DNA from: Periplaneta americana
Taxonomy: Eukaryota > Arthropoda > Insecta > Blattodea > Blattidae
Length of the DNA: 64,000 nucleotides
Direction of reading: 5' to 3'
NCBI RefSeq assembly: GCF_040183065.1
Contig: NC_091120.1
Span: 190,857,627 to 190,921,626, forward strand
Shown here: piece by piece, positions 34,100 to 45,925 of the stretch
Numbering within the stretch: position 1 is the first letter of the stretch
Layout: the number at the start of each line of letters is the position of its first letter
Position numbers and translations under genes: made by a program
Notes under the pieces: generated by a model
Database searches by the model: none
What the model was told of the DNA's origin: nothing
What the model saw: only the letters and a program-made list of their open reading frames with translations

Positions 34100-37010
34100 A
34101 TAACGGCATACATAAATATTAGAAGTTGTGTGTGTGGTTAGGAAAAAAATTAAAAGTTCTTCAAGATAGGTAGAATGACACTCCCATTATAAAAGTCACG
34201 AAACTATTAATATGTTCAGTCATAAATTCGCCGTTTTAGCGAGAATGATACTCGATAATAAAACATTTGAGACATTATTATGTAGATTTAGATTTCAGAC
34301 ACTTTTGTCATGTTTTATCACCGAATCCGGAAAAATAAGGGATGGGAGATTATTAGAAGTTGTGTGTGTGGTTAGAGAGCAGATTAAAAATAGGTAACAA
34401 TAAGCGATTTGTAATAAGCGATTTATAACACTCCCATTATTATAAAAGTTACAAAACTATTAATATTTTCAGTTATAAATTCACTGTTTTAGGACGAAAA
34501 AGCGTGTATAACGGCATACATAAATATTAGAAGTTTTTTGTGTGGTTATGGAAAAGATTAAAAGTAGGCCTACTTTAAGGTAGGTAAGAATGACACTCCC
34601 ATTATAAAAGTTACAAAACTATTAATATGTTCAGTCATAAATTCGCCGTTTTAGTGAGAAAGATAGCCTATTCGATAATAAAAAATATTGAGAAATTATT
34701 ATGTAGATTTAGATTTCAGACACTTTTGTCATGTTTTATCACCGAATCCGGAAAAATAAGGAGATGGGAGATTATTAGAAGTTGTGTGCGTGGTTAGAGA
34801 GCAGATTAAAAATAGGTAACAATAAGCGATTTGTAATAAGCGATTTATAACACTCCCATTATTATAAAAGTTACAAAACTATTAATATTTTCAGTTATAA
34901 ATTCACTGTTTTAGGACGAAAAAGCGTGTATAACGGCATACATAAATATTAGAAGTTTTTTGTGTGGTTATGGAAAAGATTAAAAGTAGGCCTACTTTAA
35001 GGTAGGTAAGAATGACACTCCCATTATAAAAGTTACAAAACTATTAATATGTTCAGTCATAAATTCGCCGTTTTAGTGAGAAAGATAGCCTATTCGATAA
35101 TAAAAAATATTGAGAAATTATGTAGATTTAGATTTCAGACACTTTTGTCATGTTTTATCACAAAATCCGGAAAAATAATTAATTGGGTGATTACTAGAAG
35201 TTGTGTGTGGTTAGTACTTGAAAGTACTTTAAAATAGGTAACCATAAGTGATTTGTAACACTCCCATAATTATAAAAGTTACAAAAACTATTAATATTTC
35301 CAGTTATAAATTCACTGTTTTAGTGACAAAGATATTGGACACTGTAAAAAAAAAAAAATTGAGAAATTGTCATGGAGATTTAGATTTCAGACACTTGTGC
35401 CGTGCTTTACGTCACTAAAATAGGAAAAATAAGTAGTTGGTGATTATTAGAAATTGTGTGTTTGGTTAGGGAGCACATTAAAAGTACGTTGAAATAGGTA
35501 ACAATTGAATTACGATATTCCTACTTATATAAAAGTTACAAAACTATTAATATGTTCAGTTATAAATTCACCTTTTAGTGAGAAAGATATTCAATAATGA
35601 AGGAAACGTATTGAGAAATTATCATGTAGGCCTAGATATGAATTTCAGACACTTGTGTCATTTTACATCACCAAAACTGGAAAAATAAGGAGATGGGAGA
35701 TTGTTAGAAGTTGTGTGTGTGGTTAGGGAGCAGATTAAAAATAGGTAACAATAAGCGATTCATAACACTCCCATTATTATAAAAGTTACAAAACTATTAA
35801 TATTTTCAGTTATAAATTCACTGTTTTAGTGACAGATATTCGACACTGTAAAAAAAAAAATTGAGAAATTGTCATGCAGATTTAGATTTCAGACACTTGT
35901 GCCATGCTTTACGTCACTAAAATCGGAAAAATAAGTATTTTGTGATTATTAGAAGTTGTGTGTTTGGTTCGCGAACACATTAAAGGTACTTTGAAATAGG
36001 TAACAAGTGAATTATGATAGCCTATTCCTACTTATATAAAAGTTACAAAACTATTAATATTTTCAGTTATAAATTCACTGTTTTAGTGACAAAGATATTC
36101 GACACTGTGAAAAAGAAAATATTGAGAAATTGTCATACAGATTTAGATTTCAGACACTTGTGCCGTGCTTTACGTCACTAAAATCGGAGAAATAAGTAGT
36201 TGGTGATTATTAGAAGTTGTGTGTTTGGTTAGGGAACACATTAAAAGTAGGCCTACTTTGAAATAGGTAACAAGTGAATTATGATATTCCTACTTATATA
36301 AAAGTTACAAAACTATTAATATGTTCAGTTATAAATTCAGCTTTTAGTGAGAAAGATATTCGATAGTGAAACATATTGGGAAATTATCATGTAGATATGG
36401 ATTTCAGACACTTGTGTCATGCTTTATATCTTCAAAACCGTAAAAATAAGGAGATGCGAGATTATTAGAAGTTGTGTGTGAGGTTAGAGACCAGATTAAA
36501 AGTATTTTAAAATAGGTAACAATAAGTGATTTATAACACTCCCATTATTATAAAAGTTACAGAACTATTAATTTTTCAGTTATAAATTCACAGTTTTAGT
36601 GACAAAAATATTCGACATTGTGAAAAAAAAATATATTGAGAAATTGTAATGCAGATTTAGATTTCAGATACTTTTATCATGCTTTACATACATATTGAGA
36701 AATTATCATGTAGCTATGAATTTCAGACACTTGTGTTATGCTCTACTTCACCAAAACCGGAAAAATAAGGAAATGGGAGATTATTAGAAGTTGAACAGAT
36801 TGAAAGTACTTTAAAATAGGTAACAATAAGTGAATGACAGTTTCATTATAAAAGTTACAAAACTATTAATATGTTCAGTTATAAATTCACCATTTTAGTG
36901 AGAAAGATATTCGATAATGAAACATATTGAGGAATTAGCATGTAGATATAGCTTTCAGACACTCGTGTAAGGCTTTACATTATCAAAACAGGAAAAATAA
37001 GTGACTGAGA
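34100..37010. repeat. Intronic tandem repeat, period about 255 bp
   Basis: A unit with TTACAAAACTATTAATATTT, CAGTTATAAATTCAC, GATTTAGATTTCAGACACTT and GATTATTAGAAGTTGTGTGT recurs about 12 times. Equivalent points near 34866, 35028, 35273, 35530, 35780, 36042, 36300, 36552 and 36850 give spacings of roughly 245-300, with two short units of about 161. A recent 422-bp duplication makes 34381-34700 and 34803-35120 nearly identical. Small frames here are repeat products. Confidence 0.92.
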
Positions 37011-38380
37011 GATGGAAATGTGATATTACAAGAATAACATACTACACATTTCATTAGCCTAGAACAGTCGATTTTAACGTTACTATGAGTTGTAGCCAAG
37101 TTGATTTAAATCATTATTGCAGTAAAAAAATTTTATTTCTCACAGCAAAGACCTGTAAATAGCCTGAAAAGCATTATTATATTACATTTATTTAATGTTA
37201 CAATGGAATTTTAGGATTTAAAATGAAATGGGGTGGGGGAAGAAAAATGTTAAACACAAATATACATTTCCAAATACATAATACATGAATGAACACAAAA
37301 ATCTTGGATTATAATCACCACCAAAAAAAGTATCTTATGTAGCAAATAAAAATTTGACAGTTTATTAACAATAGACAATACATAAATTTCTATGTTAAAA
37401 GTTGAGAATGAAGTAGGCTACATTAATTTCAAAATAGAACATAATATCATACATTTAACATGAATTTAAGTGAATATTATTTATTGAATATATAAATGAT
37501 AATATAAAATAGGCCTTAATTTAAGAGTCTTCAGTGTAATTGAGAATAAATTTAATTAGCTATCTCGTGAGTGATTCCCAGTCTTTTTATGAACTCCAAG
37601 TAAATTTCAGACTTTCTCTGCTTGCAAACAGTAGTAAGCCAAACATCATTTTTAGGGCCGATGTTATATTTTTGGCTGAGGTGATGAATAGGCCTACATG
37701 ACTCATAAATATTTTTCTTCTCTTTTTTACCTGAATACATTCTGTAATTGCAAAGTTGGTTATAGTTTCAGAAGTGAATATTTTGGTTGAGAGTAGAGCC
37801 TGTTTTTACAAACATTCTCACACATTTTATAACATTTAGTAGCAAGTATATATCATTTAAGATTTTTGTTTTATAAAGTAATTGTATAACTTACATGTGA
37901 CTAATATATAGACTGTAGGTATATACTAGAGCTATTCTTTCTTCTCATAACAACAGGATTAAAGTACCATATAGAAAACAATAAAATTAATAGATAAAAC
38001 TAAAAAAAAAAAAAAAAAAAAAAATGGTTCACAGTGTAAGAATTGTGAAAGCAAAACCAGTACAAACCAAATGAAACGGTTAAAATACAGATTAGAAACA
38101 GGAAACTACTGTACTTCAATATCTATGCAAAATAGAAGTTTTAAATTCACATCATGCACTTTCTGCAAGAAAACCTACACAATTTTGTAACAGGACTTCT
38201 TGCCAACATGTGAAATTCTGACCAAGAAGATTGGAAAATACAGGTTTATAATGGAATGCCAAAAGACAAATAGGTCTAGTTCATAATCGAAAACTTGATG
38301 TCATTGATAAACATCATTCGTTATTCCACGGGGAAGTTAATGCTATTTATTAAAAAAAAATTTGTTTTTTTTTTTTCAAT
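37011..38380. other. Putative intron; no feature
   Basis: AT-rich sequence with an A run at 38001-38023. The short minus-strand frame at 37552-37740 is unrecognised. Confidence 0.4.
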
Positions 38381-38643
38381 GATAATTGAAGCATCCGCTG
38401 GAACAATGTTATAAGTTACATTTGGTAAAATTTACAGGAGCTGCAAAAATGTGTACGCGTACAACGTTGTTCTTATGAGGGTAGCAAACTTTTGAGTGGA
38501 CAAATTTCACGTACTGCATTGATGGACAGTTGCAAGCCAAGGAGTATAGCAAAGTAACATGACGTACAACATTATTACACGGAAACACGCCGAATGAAAA
38601 TTTTGTAACTTACAACGTTGTTCCAGCCGACGCTTCAATTATT
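38381..38643. mobile_element. Small TIR element, about 263 bp
   Basis: The left end, ATAATTGAAGCATCCGCTGG at 38382-38401, matches the reverse complement of the right end (ATAATTGAAGCGTCGGCTGG) with two changes. The match continues through AACAATGTTATAAGTTACA. The arms are at least 38 bases. The interior repeats GTACAACGTTGTT-like motifs. Target duplication is unclear. Confidence 0.7.
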
Positions 38644-39859
38644 GATGTAGGGAGCATTTTATAGGAGAATTGCATGCAGTTTTATATTTTATCCAGGCAA
38701 GTAGGCTTAAGTCTTAAAAGACCAACGTTAATCACAAATTTGTTTACATTCTAAGAATACTTTAACATGTAATGACACTTTGTGTAAACCTTTATACAGG
38801 CTATATTTTTTTATGCATCCCTTACATTAAAATCTACACAAGGGACACTAAATTTAACCCAACTGTAGGATCAATAACCCCTATTATGTCTGAAACTAAA
38901 ATGATTTTTATCTATTTGATAATCCTGAAACGGCCAAGACTTGATTTTAGTATAATTCATTATTTCCTTTTCATCTTGTAGCAGCATTGTACAAGACTCT
39001 GACATTACACTTTCATAAACATGTAGTCAGAATCTCTGACTTACCATTTAACATCATTATATTTCACTATTCAGTTGATGTAGTGTTATTTAGTAACCAT
39101 GACTCGTCAGAAATGTTGCAGAATTGTTCTAGGGGAGTGATGTGATGAATACTTTAAGTGAAATCTACGTTTAATGACATGCTGTTAGAAATACATAACC
39201 TAAAAATTGAGCAAGTGCTGTTGTAGTTCATGAATGAATTGTTGGTAGCCTGCATTTTTACTTGTGAAGTCATTTGTTCAGTAGGATTGAAAAATTTGTT
39301 GCTTAATTTTGCCTGTAGGCCCTAAATTTTTTATTATTTAAATTTTGAGGTTGTCAGAATTACTTGTGTGCATGATAAAGTGAACTACCTTAATGTAAAA
39401 TACATGTAGACTGCAATGTGGAATAGAGAAAAAATATTTTCAAGTGACTTATGTAGCTCAGAATAATTTGAATAGTTTTATTCCCTCGATACAAAGATTA
39501 AAGGACACAGTCATTCTGAAGTTTTGCTACACTTTACAGAGAGCATCGTTGATTTTTTTTTTGTTTGGTCATGAGTGTGTTGGGTACCATTGTGTTCCAA
39601 TGCAGTTATCACTTTTAATGAATACTTTACTTTTTTTTTTTAAATTAATAAAGTCAATTTTATGAATAATTGTACTGGTAGTATGGAAAATTTATTGTGT
39701 TTTAATTATTAACGCTTTTTATCAATTCTGAATGACTTTTGAGGCAAGAACTTTTAATGGGATTTTTATTGGCGCCAAGATTACTGCTATCTTCTTATTA
39801 TCATCACTATCACTAGCTATATTTATCATTACCAGTATCTATATCAATGAAATGAAATG
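38644..39859. other. Putative intron; no feature
   Basis: AT-rich; no family-like frame or terminal repeat. I looked here for the missing last SAMD5-like exon and did not find it. Confidence 0.4.
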
Positions 39860-40175
39860 ATTGGCCTAAAAATGTTCCGTTGAGGGCAAAGGCCTCCTCC
39901 TATAGAGGGAAAGCTCTATTTGTCTCACGCGGTGAGCTACGCCAAGTAAGAGATGTTTGCATGCTTGAAGTTGTTCACTTGGTTCACATTCTGCACTGTT
40001 TTGATATTGTTCGCTTAACTTGTTTCTGTCGCACTGGTTTTAGTCGCTGTTCACTTGTCTTCTTAGGTTTTTCCAGTCGTTCCTATTTCTTGCTCTGCTT
40101 GACCAATGGCTTCATACACGTTCACTGAAGAGGTCGGCCCATCTTCTTCTTTGTCTTCCATGTGATGTCATGCCA
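39860..40175 (-). mobile_element. Decayed RTE-like C-terminal tail
   Basis: On the minus strand one frame reads RWADLFSERV, a stop, SHWSSRARNRNDWKNLRRQV, then a run ending in RRPLPSTEHF and ANHF. The RW-D, RARNR-DW and PLPS-F pattern is a common end of RTE-like LINE proteins. Two stops are visible and the piece is only a tail. The plus-strand frame over it is a shadow. Confidence 0.5.
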
Positions 40176-40190
40176 ATGCGGGACAATACA

Positions 40191-41303
40191 TCTATACTAA
40201 TAATAAATCTGTAGTCGAAATTTTTCTGGTAATTTTCGATTTTCCAAAAATAATTGGTCCTAACATATATAATTAACCATCCTGAAACCGAAAATCGCTT
40301 TTTTTCAAATTTTTGTTTGTATGTCTGTCTGTATGTTTGTTACCTTTTCACGAGGTAATGGCTGAACGGATTTCGATGAAAATTGGAATATAAATTAAGT
40401 TCGTTGTAACTTAGATTTTAGGCTATATGACATTCAAAATACATTATTTAAAAGGGGGGTTATAAGGGGGCCTGAATTAAATAAATCGAAATATCTCGCT
40501 TATTATTGATTTTTGTGAAAAATGTTACATAACAAAAGTTTCTTTAAAAATAATTTTCGATAAGTGTTATTCCTTGAAAAATTTTGATAGGACTGATATT
40601 TAATGAGATAAATGAGTTTTAAAATTAATATAACTGCCATCTAAGGCCGTGTAATGAATTAAAAAACAAATGACTTCGTCTATAAGGGGCCTTGGACAGC
40701 AACAATCGAAAGCTATGAAAGATAGCCTGCAGAGAATGTTTCTGTGTTTGTATGAAGTAATATCGGAAGCTAAATTAACCGATTTGTATAATTAGTGTAC
40801 AGTAGTTTCTCTAGATGGACATAATGCTATACTATTATTACAGTAACTTCTGATATAATATATAATATAATATGTAATATTATATAATATAATTTAAGTT
40901 ATTTGAAGGGTTCAGAACCATAGTGGGCCAAGCGCCATTTACTGAATACGTAGAAAACAAGGATTAAAATTAAGTTATTAGCATAATTCAATGGAAACCT
41001 ATAACAAGTAAAATAAAATATACACATTAAATCTAAATGATGTCAATCTTCATTAAACTATGGTTGCATATAATAAAAATTAAGAAACATGTTAAAGGAA
41101 TTGTCATTGCACCAAATGAGTGGTCTCTGGACCAAAATGATCGCATTTTAATTATTTGGATCCAATTTAAATTAAGTAACATATTAAACGATTTATCCTT
41201 CTCTCAAACACGAATGTTCCCTGGATCAAATGTCCTATTTTAATTATGTAATTACTTTATATTTATTTCTAGCGGGTGCAGCGGAGCGCACGGGAACGGC
41301 TAG
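40191..41303 (+). mobile_element. Complete non-autonomous Helitron-like element
   Basis: It begins TCTATACTAATAATAAATCT after an A and ends GGCTAG before a T, the A|TC...CTAG|T arrangement of Helitron insertion. Eight bases before CTAG is a small hairpin: GTGC, bulged A, GC, loop GGA, GC, GCAC, at about 41274-41289. It is 1113 bp, with no terminal inverted repeats, no target duplication and no Rep/helicase frame. The copy at 11376 shares its 5' two thirds. Confidence 0.82.
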
Positions 41304-41310
41304 TATACCT

Positions 41311-41575
41311 AATATAATTAGGAACATTAAATCCAGACATTTGAGATGGGCAGGACATGTAGCACGTATGAGTGAATCGAGAAATGCGTATAGAGTGTTA
41401 GTTGGGAGATCTTAGGGTAAAAGGCTTTTGGGGAGACCTAGACGTAGATGGGAGGATAATATTAAAATGGATTTGGGGAAGGTGGGATATAATGCTAGGG
41501 ACTGGATTAATCTTACTGAGGATAGGGACTGTCAGCGGGCGCAATGAATCTCTGGGCTCTCTAAAAGCCATTTGT
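41311..41575 (+). mobile_element. RTE-1 3' tail
   Basis: It starts ATAATTAGGAACATTAAATC and encodes NIIRNIKSRHLRWAGHVARM. The frame then breaks (GRS, stop) and continues through RRWEDNIKMDL-like codons to CCATTTGTAAGTG. It lies only seven bases after the Helitron 3' end. Its 5' boundary is the same as that of 48635-48927. Confidence 0.85.
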
Positions 41576-43926
41576 AAGTGTATATATAAATTGTGAATAA
41601 TGCAAAGAAAATGTAGGCCTATGTGTTGGCTAGTCGGTTAATTATCAGAGTATAATATAAAATATATATAAAATATTTATTTACTACCTTATTAGTTTCC
41701 ATTACAGAACTTTCGTTCACTTCAGGATAGCATCTGCACTGTGAGTTTTGTTAAAATAGGCCTATTGATTTGAAGGGAATAGAAAGCAACAATGAATTGT
41801 TTAGAAATGTGTAGCTGAAATTTTTTCTTTGTTGTTAATGAATAAGGAATTCACAACGTTTATAAGATCGGCTCTATCTTCGTCTTCAGTTGAATTTGGG
41901 TGAGAAGGGTATTTTACTCGTTGGAGTCGTTACAAACGACTACTCTGCTTGACTGATGCAACGACTAGGAATCCAATCCCAATTTTTGTATAGACCTGCC
42001 TGAAGACGAAGTTACAGCCAGCTAATTATACTCTTTTAAACAGGTGTTGAAAGCATAATAATTCTATATTGATGTTAGAATTTTATTAACTCGACTGACT
42101 TCATTATAAACAGAGAGATTTTAATTTCAAAGTTTACCGTTTGAAATAATTGAATGTTACATTTAAAATAAAGTAAATATGAAATTATGTAATTGATAGG
42201 TGTATTGGAGTGAAAGAGAGGTTAAGCTGAAAAAAAAAAAAACAATTTTTTGCCACATGTGGTTTTTGATAAAAGGGCGTAATGCCACTGGGAATGAATT
42301 CATCCCATTAGGAGTTTATGAGTACTGAATTAAATTAAAACAATCCCACTTGTGCCAGATATTCATGTTAATGAAACACTTGATTCAGTTTCAAAATAAA
42401 CCCCCTTCCATTTTTTCATGCATTTTAATGTTTTGTCTTTGTTATTAGAGACAGATTTCAGATGAATTATTAAAGTGCTTTGGAGTACTCTTTTAAATTC
42501 ACGGTTATGAAAGTTTTTTTGAGTGATTGTTAAAATTGTTGCAATTTTAATGGGGAGTATGTTATATAAGTAAAATATGACTGTGTTTACAAAGAATAAT
42601 TTATGTCAGTCCGTCGTGTTAGATGTTGTTTCACATGCTGAAAGAGTCTGTTTCAGTATTTAAAGTACATGAATTAAAATTTCATTTTTATAGCTGTGCA
42701 GCTACCTCTTTACAGTGCAATTTTGGAAGTACACTGAAACGAAAGTCATAGCTTTTATAAATATATATCATATTAGAGTTCGCATTAACTTTTAAACAAA
42801 CCCATAGGCTATAACTAGAAACCGACAGAATATGAGGATCTCAAAATATAAAATTTATTGTGAAAAAATATGAAAATAATAGGTAAATATTTGAATGCTA
42901 AAATATCTTCCTTTCTGAAGGAGCAGGTTTATTTCGTTATCTATAAAACTAGTGGCTTGTACAGCAAATGCTGCAAACTAAGTACATTAGACGTTCAAAT
43001 AAAAATTTTTCAGATTTATTTTCAATGAAGAATACCAGACATTTTGAAAGTTTTAATAACACTACACTGCTCTCTTAAATTGACTGAGAGTATTGGGAAT
43101 TAAATCAACAGTTTTTCCAAAACACGCTATGAAATGTTTAATATAAAACAATTTTTATCCCGGATAGGAAACAAAAACGAAGAAAATAGAAGTGAGACAG
43201 GGAGATCAGAAACCCACTAACTCCAATTCTTGACAAAATTTAGTTATGGGCTGGATGATGCTTTTAGTTTGTCCCGCATGCGTGGAAGGCAAGAATACAC
43301 TAATATCGACATTCATCTGCATTCTGGGGGCTGTTGTAAAACTCATGGAAGTCAGAACTCCACTTACTCCATGGAATAAGAGAGTTTTTGCATTCCAAAC
43401 TTAATTCCCCGGTAGGTGGCAACACTATCGCTCAACCAGCTGAGTAAAGTGATACGATACGGTATTCAGAATGTCACAAAAATCTATGAAATCCATGTAA
43501 GTAAGACTATTAAAGGCACGATATCGAGTCGATTAACTTCCAGAAACCCAATACAGATCATCATTCCCCAGTCAACTAAAGTACAATTCAACATTGCCAT
43601 TGAAAGAAGAAAGCAAAAGGACTTGCAAAATTTAATGCAGTTTATTTCTGAGGAAAGTAGGATGAATTACCAAACTCTGATTGCGGACAATAATAATCTA
43701 GAATCTAGATGCACAGGAAGAACATGAGACTGAGAGAAAAAACAGAATCTGTAACATGAATGAGACTGTGTTAACATTTTAATAATGTTTGTGGTTTTAT
43801 TTGTGTATTTTGATGTGCTATATGGTAATTTGTGATTTTCTGTCTCAGATATATTTGAAATTTAAAAAAAATGCAGCAATGTTAATCTTAATAATAAACT
43901 TCCATGTTCTCGTATATTCCAATGTT
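41576..43926. other. Mostly featureless; one unexplained frame
   Basis: About 2.3 kb. A 103-codon frame at 43416-43727 encodes a polar, Gln/Ile/Asn-rich protein (residues 3-12 LSLNQLSKVI, later AIERRKQKDLQNLMQFI). I do not recognise it. It could be chance or a decayed element piece. No other feature is supported. Confidence 0.35.
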
Positions 43927-44155
43927 AATAATGTTATGTTTTATTTAACGACGCTCGCAACTGCAGAGGTTATATCAGCGTCGCCGGATGTGCCGGAATT
44001 TTGTCCCGCAGGAGTTCTTTTACATGCCAGTAAATCTACTGACATGAGCCTGTCACATTTAAGCACACTTAAATGCCATCGACCTGGCCCGGGATCGAAC
44101 CCGCAACCTTGGGCATAGAAGGCCAGCGCTATACCAACTTGCCAACCAGGTCGAC
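43927..44155 (-). mobile_element. tRNA-derived SINE with 12-bp target duplication
   Basis: The minus-strand head TTGGCAAGTTGGTATAGCGC (A-box) and GGTTCGATCCCGG (B-box) is strongly tRNA-like. The body includes GTGACAGGCTCATGTCAG and the tail GAGCGTCGTTAAATAAAAC. The target duplication TATTCCAATGTT lies at 43915-43926 and 44156-44167. Confidence 0.92.
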
Positions 44156-44298
44156 TATTCCAATGTTTCACAAGGGAATTATGATATACTTATCTTTTTT
44201 TTTTTCTTCACATGGCTCATATTTATTCACTTTTCTTAATTTATACACCGTGGAAGTCAGAAAACCACTAACTCCAGCAGTGTTTATTTCAAATTGTA

Positions 44299-45405
44299 CT
44301 TACTTACTGGCTTTTAAGGAACCCGGAGGTTCATTGCCGCCCTTACATAAGCCCGCCATTGGTCCCTATCCTGAGCAAGATTAATCCAGTCTCTATCATC
44401 ATATCCCACCTCCCTCAAATCCATTTTAATATTATCTTCCCATCTACGTCTCGGCCTCCCCAAAGGGCTTTTCCCCTCAGGCCTCCCAACTAATACTCTA
44501 TATGCATTTCTGGATTCGCTCATACGTGCTACATGCCCTGCCCATCTCAAACGTCTGGATTTAATGTTCCTAATTATGTCAGGTGCAGGATATAATGCGT
44601 GCAGCTCTGCGTTGTGCAACTTTCTCCATTTTCCTGTAACTTCATCCCTTTTAGCCCCAAATATTTTCCTAAGAACCTTATTCTCAAAAACCCTCAATAT
44701 CTGTTCCTCTCTCAAAGTGAGAGTCCAAGTTTCTCAGCCATACAGAACAACCGGTAATATAATTATTTTATAAATTCTAACTTTCAGATTTTTTGACAGA
44801 CTAGATGACAAAAGCTTCTCAACCGAATAATAACAAGCGTTTCCCATATTTATTTTGCGTTTAATTTCCTCCCGAGTGTCATTTATATTTGTTACTGTTG
44901 CTCCAAGATATTTGAATTTTTCCACCACTTCGAAGGATAATTCTTCAACTTTTATAGTTCCATTTCGTACAATATTCTGATCACGAGACATAATCATATA
45001 CTTAGTCTTTTCGGGATTTACTTTCAAACCTATCTCTTTACTTGCTTGAAGTAGAATTTCCGTATTTTCCCTAATCGTTTGAGGATTTTCTCCCAACATA
45101 TTCACGTCATCCGCATAGACAAGAAGCTGATGTAACCCGTTCAATTCCAAACCCTCTCTGTTATCCTGGACTTTCCTAATGGCATATTCTAGAGCGAAGT
45201 TAAAAAGTAAAGGTGATAGTGCATCTCCCTGCTTTAGCCCGCAGTGAATTGGAAAAGCATCAGATAGAAACTGGCCTGTACGGACTCTGCTGTTTCACTG
45301 AGACACATTTTAAGTAATCGAACTAGTTTCTTGGGAATACCAAATTCAATAAGAATATTATGTAAAACTTCTCTCTTAACCGAGTCATACGCCTTTTTGA
45401 AATCC
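44299..45405 (-). mobile_element. 5'-truncated RTE-1 retrotransposon with target duplication
   Basis: This is the best preserved RTE-1 copy. It starts within MDFKKAYDSVKREVLH and keeps [18 protein letters not shown] and an intact [10 protein letters not shown] active-site box. It continues through [39 protein letters not shown] and RPRRRWEDNIKMDLREVG. A TGT-to-TGA change at 44734-44736 stops the frame at YG(C), and another break lies upstream of 45150 near the RT fingers. It ends in CTTA repeats (TAAG on the element strand). A perfect 13-bp duplication, ATTTCAAATTGTA, at 44286-44298 and 45406-45418 proves the boundaries. Confidence 0.93.
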
Positions 45406-45418
45406 ATTTCAAATTGTA

Positions 45419-45925
45419 GCGTAAGATAATGTAAACATTTAGGTTTAGAAGTATTTAATTAATAAAGAATGTAATTTTACACAATGTTAATAGATAAATG
45501 TATAATATATAAAGTTAGTAAGAGAAATAATAAGTTTTTTCTCTCTTCTGTAAAATTTCGTTTATTGGATTTAGGGAGTTTTTGATTTCCCTGTCTCAAT
45601 TGTATTGAACATTTTGGTTAGAAATATTTAAAAAAATAGCCTCCTGAAATTAATAGCATTACTTACGGTTCAACCTGTATACATTATTTGCTCAGATTTT
45701 AACAACTTATTCCTCGAATAGAGTGCTACAAAATATTCTAATACCATATTAATCCCAAATGAATATTTTTCTCAGAAAAAAGTAATTATCTTGCCATTAA
45801 GAATTCTGGTAACCCTACTCCAGTGACTAAGGGACGGAATGCTGCTATTCAGACCCCCTTCGTAGGTGAGCCGACGAAGCACTGTTGCCAAACTACGGAG
45901 GTTTTCTGCCTAATTTTGTAATTGT
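45419..45925. other. No recognised feature
   Basis: About 500 bases of AT-rich sequence without a supported feature. Confidence 0.4.

Noticed and set aside
43416..43727. A 103-codon gene
   Set aside because: No recognisable domain, no splice or promoter signal and no neighbour supporting it; reported only as an unexplained frame.
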